Of a stretch of 64,000 nucleotides of DNA, positions 62,549 through 64,000 are shown piece by piece (the first letter of the stretch is position 1; each line of letters begins with the position of its first letter). The notes below the pieces were generated by a model. That model ran no database searches, had not been told where the DNA came from, and worked only from the letters and a program-made list of their open reading frames with translations. The DNA lies in the NCBI RefSeq assembly GCF_012912005.1, contig NZ_JABBEA010000008.1, positions 1 to 64,000 of the forward strand, in the 5' to 3' direction. Source of the stretch: Paenibacillus sp. SZ31 (GTDB lineage Bacteria; Bacillota; Bacilli; Paenibacillales; Paenibacillaceae). A program made the position numbers and the translations under genes.

Positions 62549-63505
62549 CTATTGCCCCATGGAAACGGGCACGCGTACCTGCTGGAGTACGGCATTCAGA
62601 ACGGCCTCGGAACTCATACTGTCCAGTCTCGATTCGGGACGAAGCACAATACGATGAGAGATTACATAAGGGGCCATCGTCTTCACATCATCCGGCAGCA
62701 CATAATCACGTTCCTGCAGGAAAGCAAAGGCTTTTACGGCCATCATAAAGGATATGGCTGCCCGTGGGCTGGCACCCAGCAATACAGATGGGTGGGAGCG
62801 GGTTTGACGAACAACATCCAGCAGATAGTCCATGACCGGATCACCGATAAAGACTTCCTTAATCTCTTGTTGAATTGCCGCGATCTGGTCCATATGGGTT
62901 ACTGATTCAAGCCGATCTACAGGCTGACCCAACTGATGCGTCTTAAGCAGTGTTTTCTCAATTTCTTTATCGGGATAACCGAGACTTATTTTCAACATAA
63001 ACCGGTCAAGTTGCGCTTCCGGCAATGTGTACGTACCTTCAAAATCAATCGGATTCTGAGTTGCACAAAGCATGAAAGGGTGTGGCAGATCATACGTGTC
63101 CCCATCAACGGTTACACTGCGCTCCTCCATGACTTCGAGCAGAGCGGACTGGGTTTTCGTGGTCGCCCGGTTAATCTCGTCAGCCAGCAAAATGTTGGTC
63201 ATCACGGGACCTGGACGGAAATAAAAACGCTCATCCTTCGGGTGGAACACGGATACGCCCGTAATATCACTTGGTAAAATATCAGGATTACATTGAATGC
63301 GTCGGTACTCTCCGCGCATGGATTTCGATAGTGCCTTGATCAACTGCGTTTTTCCAGTTCCCGGTACGTCTTCAATCAGAACGTGCCCGCCTGCAAGCAA
63401 AGCTGTAAGTAAAAGTTGAATTTCAAAGGATTTCCCCATAATGCAGGATTCCAGATTCGAACGAACTGCGGATATGATTTGGATCGACTCTTTGCGCACA
63501 GGCAT
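62549..63505 (-). CDS. MoxR family AAA+ ATPase
   Basis: A 318-residue AAA+ ATPase with Walker A EDVPGTGKTQLI (residues 45-56), Walker B LLADEINRATTKTQSA (near residue 115), a sensor CATQNPIDFEGTY, and the C-terminal lid with LLGASPRAAISFM. ATG after AGGAGG. Acts as a chaperone in assembly of protein complexes. First gene of the MoxR-DUF58-TgpA operon, separated by 3 nt from the next. Confidence 0.93.
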   Translation of the reverse strand: MPVRKESIQIISAVRSNLESCIMGKSFEIQLLLTALLAGGHVLIEDVPGTGKTQLIKALSKSMRGEYRRIQCNPDILPSDITGVSVFHPKDERFYFRPGPVMTNILLADEINRATTKTQSALLEVMEERSVTVDGDTYDLPHPFMLCATQNPIDFEGTYTLPEAQLDRFMLKISLGYPDKEIEKTLLKTHQLGQPVDRLESVTHMDQIAAIQQEIKEVFIGDPVMDYLLDVVRQTRSHPSVLLGASPRAAISFMMAVKAFAFLQERDYVLPDDVKTMAPYVISHRIVLRPESRLDSMSSEAVLNAVLQQVRVPVSMGQ

Positions 63506-63639
63506 GTGGTCTAACCTCCTAAAAAAGCATACAGATTTCCTTTTATTGTACATGATCCACGGGCGTGAGTACACTCGAAGGAACTCACAATTTGTTTCCA
63601 GCCGTCAGATTCACCGCAGTTCACGCATGAAGACGACAA

Positions 63640-63672
63640 AAAAGGCCCGGATAGAAGTTATCCGAAGCCTTT
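63640..63672 (-). terminator. Terminator of the spoVA operon
   Basis: AAAGGC-CGGATA pairs with TATCCG-GCCTTT, followed by T residues on the minus strand, 42 bp past the spoVAE stop. Confidence 0.8.
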
Positions 63673-63713
63673 GCTGAATCGCAATTATGTTCAAGTAGAT
63701 ATTCCATTCTATG

Positions 63714-64000
63714 TCAGCCTTTTGGCCTAACCACCAATGCGGCGAGAAAAGAAAAGATGATCGCTGACGAAATCCCTGCCGCGGTCAGATCGAAAATCCC
63801 CGTAATGACACCAAGCCACCCCTCTTTCTCCAGTTCCGTCAATGCCCCATGCACCAAGGAATTGCCGAAACTTGTAATGGGGATGGTAGCACCCGCACCT
63901 GCAAATTTAACCAAGGGGTCGTACAGGCCAAATGCATCCGCAAGCGCACCTGCCACAACAAGTGTGCTCATGGTATGTGCCGGTGTCAGTTTGACACCGT
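63714..64000 (-). CDS. spoVAE: Stage V sporulation protein AE (partial)
   Basis: This gene runs off the right edge. The visible 95 codons carry KLTPAHTMSTLVVAGALAD, then GAGATIPITSFGNSLVHGAL, the signature of SpoVAE(b). The protein belongs to the spore inner-membrane channel that moves dipicolinic acid into and out of the spore. The frame continues upstream of the first ATG, so the true start is beyond 64000. The rest of the spoVA operon should lie to the right. Confidence 0.93.
   Translation of the reverse strand, partial: GVKLTPAHTMSTLVVAGALADAFGLYDPLVKFAGAGATIPITSFGNSLVHGALTELEKEGWLGVITGIFDLTAAGISSAIIFSFLAALVVRPKG

Noticed and set aside
1..64000. CRISPR arrays, prophage or insertion sequences, tRNA or rRNA genes
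   Set aside because: No regularly spaced repeats, transposase or integrase frames or RNA gene sequences were seen. The few repeats present are short palindromes and intergenic elements.

Overview
The window looks like chromosomal core DNA of a Paenibacillus-type, spore-forming, naturally competent Firmicute. The evidence is gene content and order: sporulation genes (spoIIP, gpr, spoVAE), the late-competence block comEC-comEB-comEA-comER, a T-box-controlled leuS and a CIRCE-controlled hrcA-grpE-dnaK-dnaJ operon. Most of the arrangement follows the Bacillus subtilis yqe/dnaK/com region from memory. Base composition is about half G+C, with one strongly GC-rich patch inside sbcC. Nearly all genes lie on the minus strand.

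Region by region (left to right, so minus-strand transcription runs right to left): (i) 0.3-13.6 kb, a double-strand-break repair operon addB-addA-sbcD-sbcC and a small hypothetical gene. (ii) 13.8-17.2 kb, an rRNA methyltransferase, a plus-strand Na/Pi-type transporter and a Nudix hydrolase, with a 520-bp intergenic region that carries repeats. (iii) 17.3-29.7 kb, mtaB-rsmE-M50 protease-prmA, three small genes (two of them paralogues), the dnaK heat-shock operon, an acetyltransferase and hemW. (iv) 29.9-36.4 kb, lepA, a yqxA-position gene, spoIIP and gpr, then plus-strand rpsT converging on holA. (v) 36.4-43.4 kb, an accessory interval between holA and comEC: an ECF sigma/anti-sigma pair, small membrane and hypothetical genes, a broken secreted-protein gene and a Nudix gene flanked by short repeats. 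(vi) 43.4-48.6 kb, competence genes. (vii) 48.6-52.4 kb, leuS with its T-box leader and a phosphotransferase. (viii) 52.7-59.0 kb, the yqeM/cvfB/rsfS/yqeK/nadD/yhbY/aroE/yqeH/yqeG translation and ribosome-assembly cluster. (ix) 59.1-63.5 kb, a MoxR-DUF58-transglutaminase operon. (x) the edge of a spoVA operon.

Functionally the window combines recombination and repair, protein folding, translation and ribosome maturation, competence and sporulation. I see no prophage, CRISPR array, insertion sequence, tRNA or rRNA. The least explained parts are not protein genes. They are a recurrent structured intergenic repeat (15.2-15.6 and 22.0-22.1 kb), a branched hairpin ending in a T-run after sbcC, and twin long hairpins with a shared core after lepA. 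A twice-broken secreted-protein gene, a GC-rich coiled coil in SbcC and an oversized AddA are also worth checking.

Start codons were chosen by Shine-Dalgarno (SD) spacing and family N-termini, and several are therefore shorter than the longest open frame. Family assignments rest on visible motifs, length and gene order; no database search was possible.
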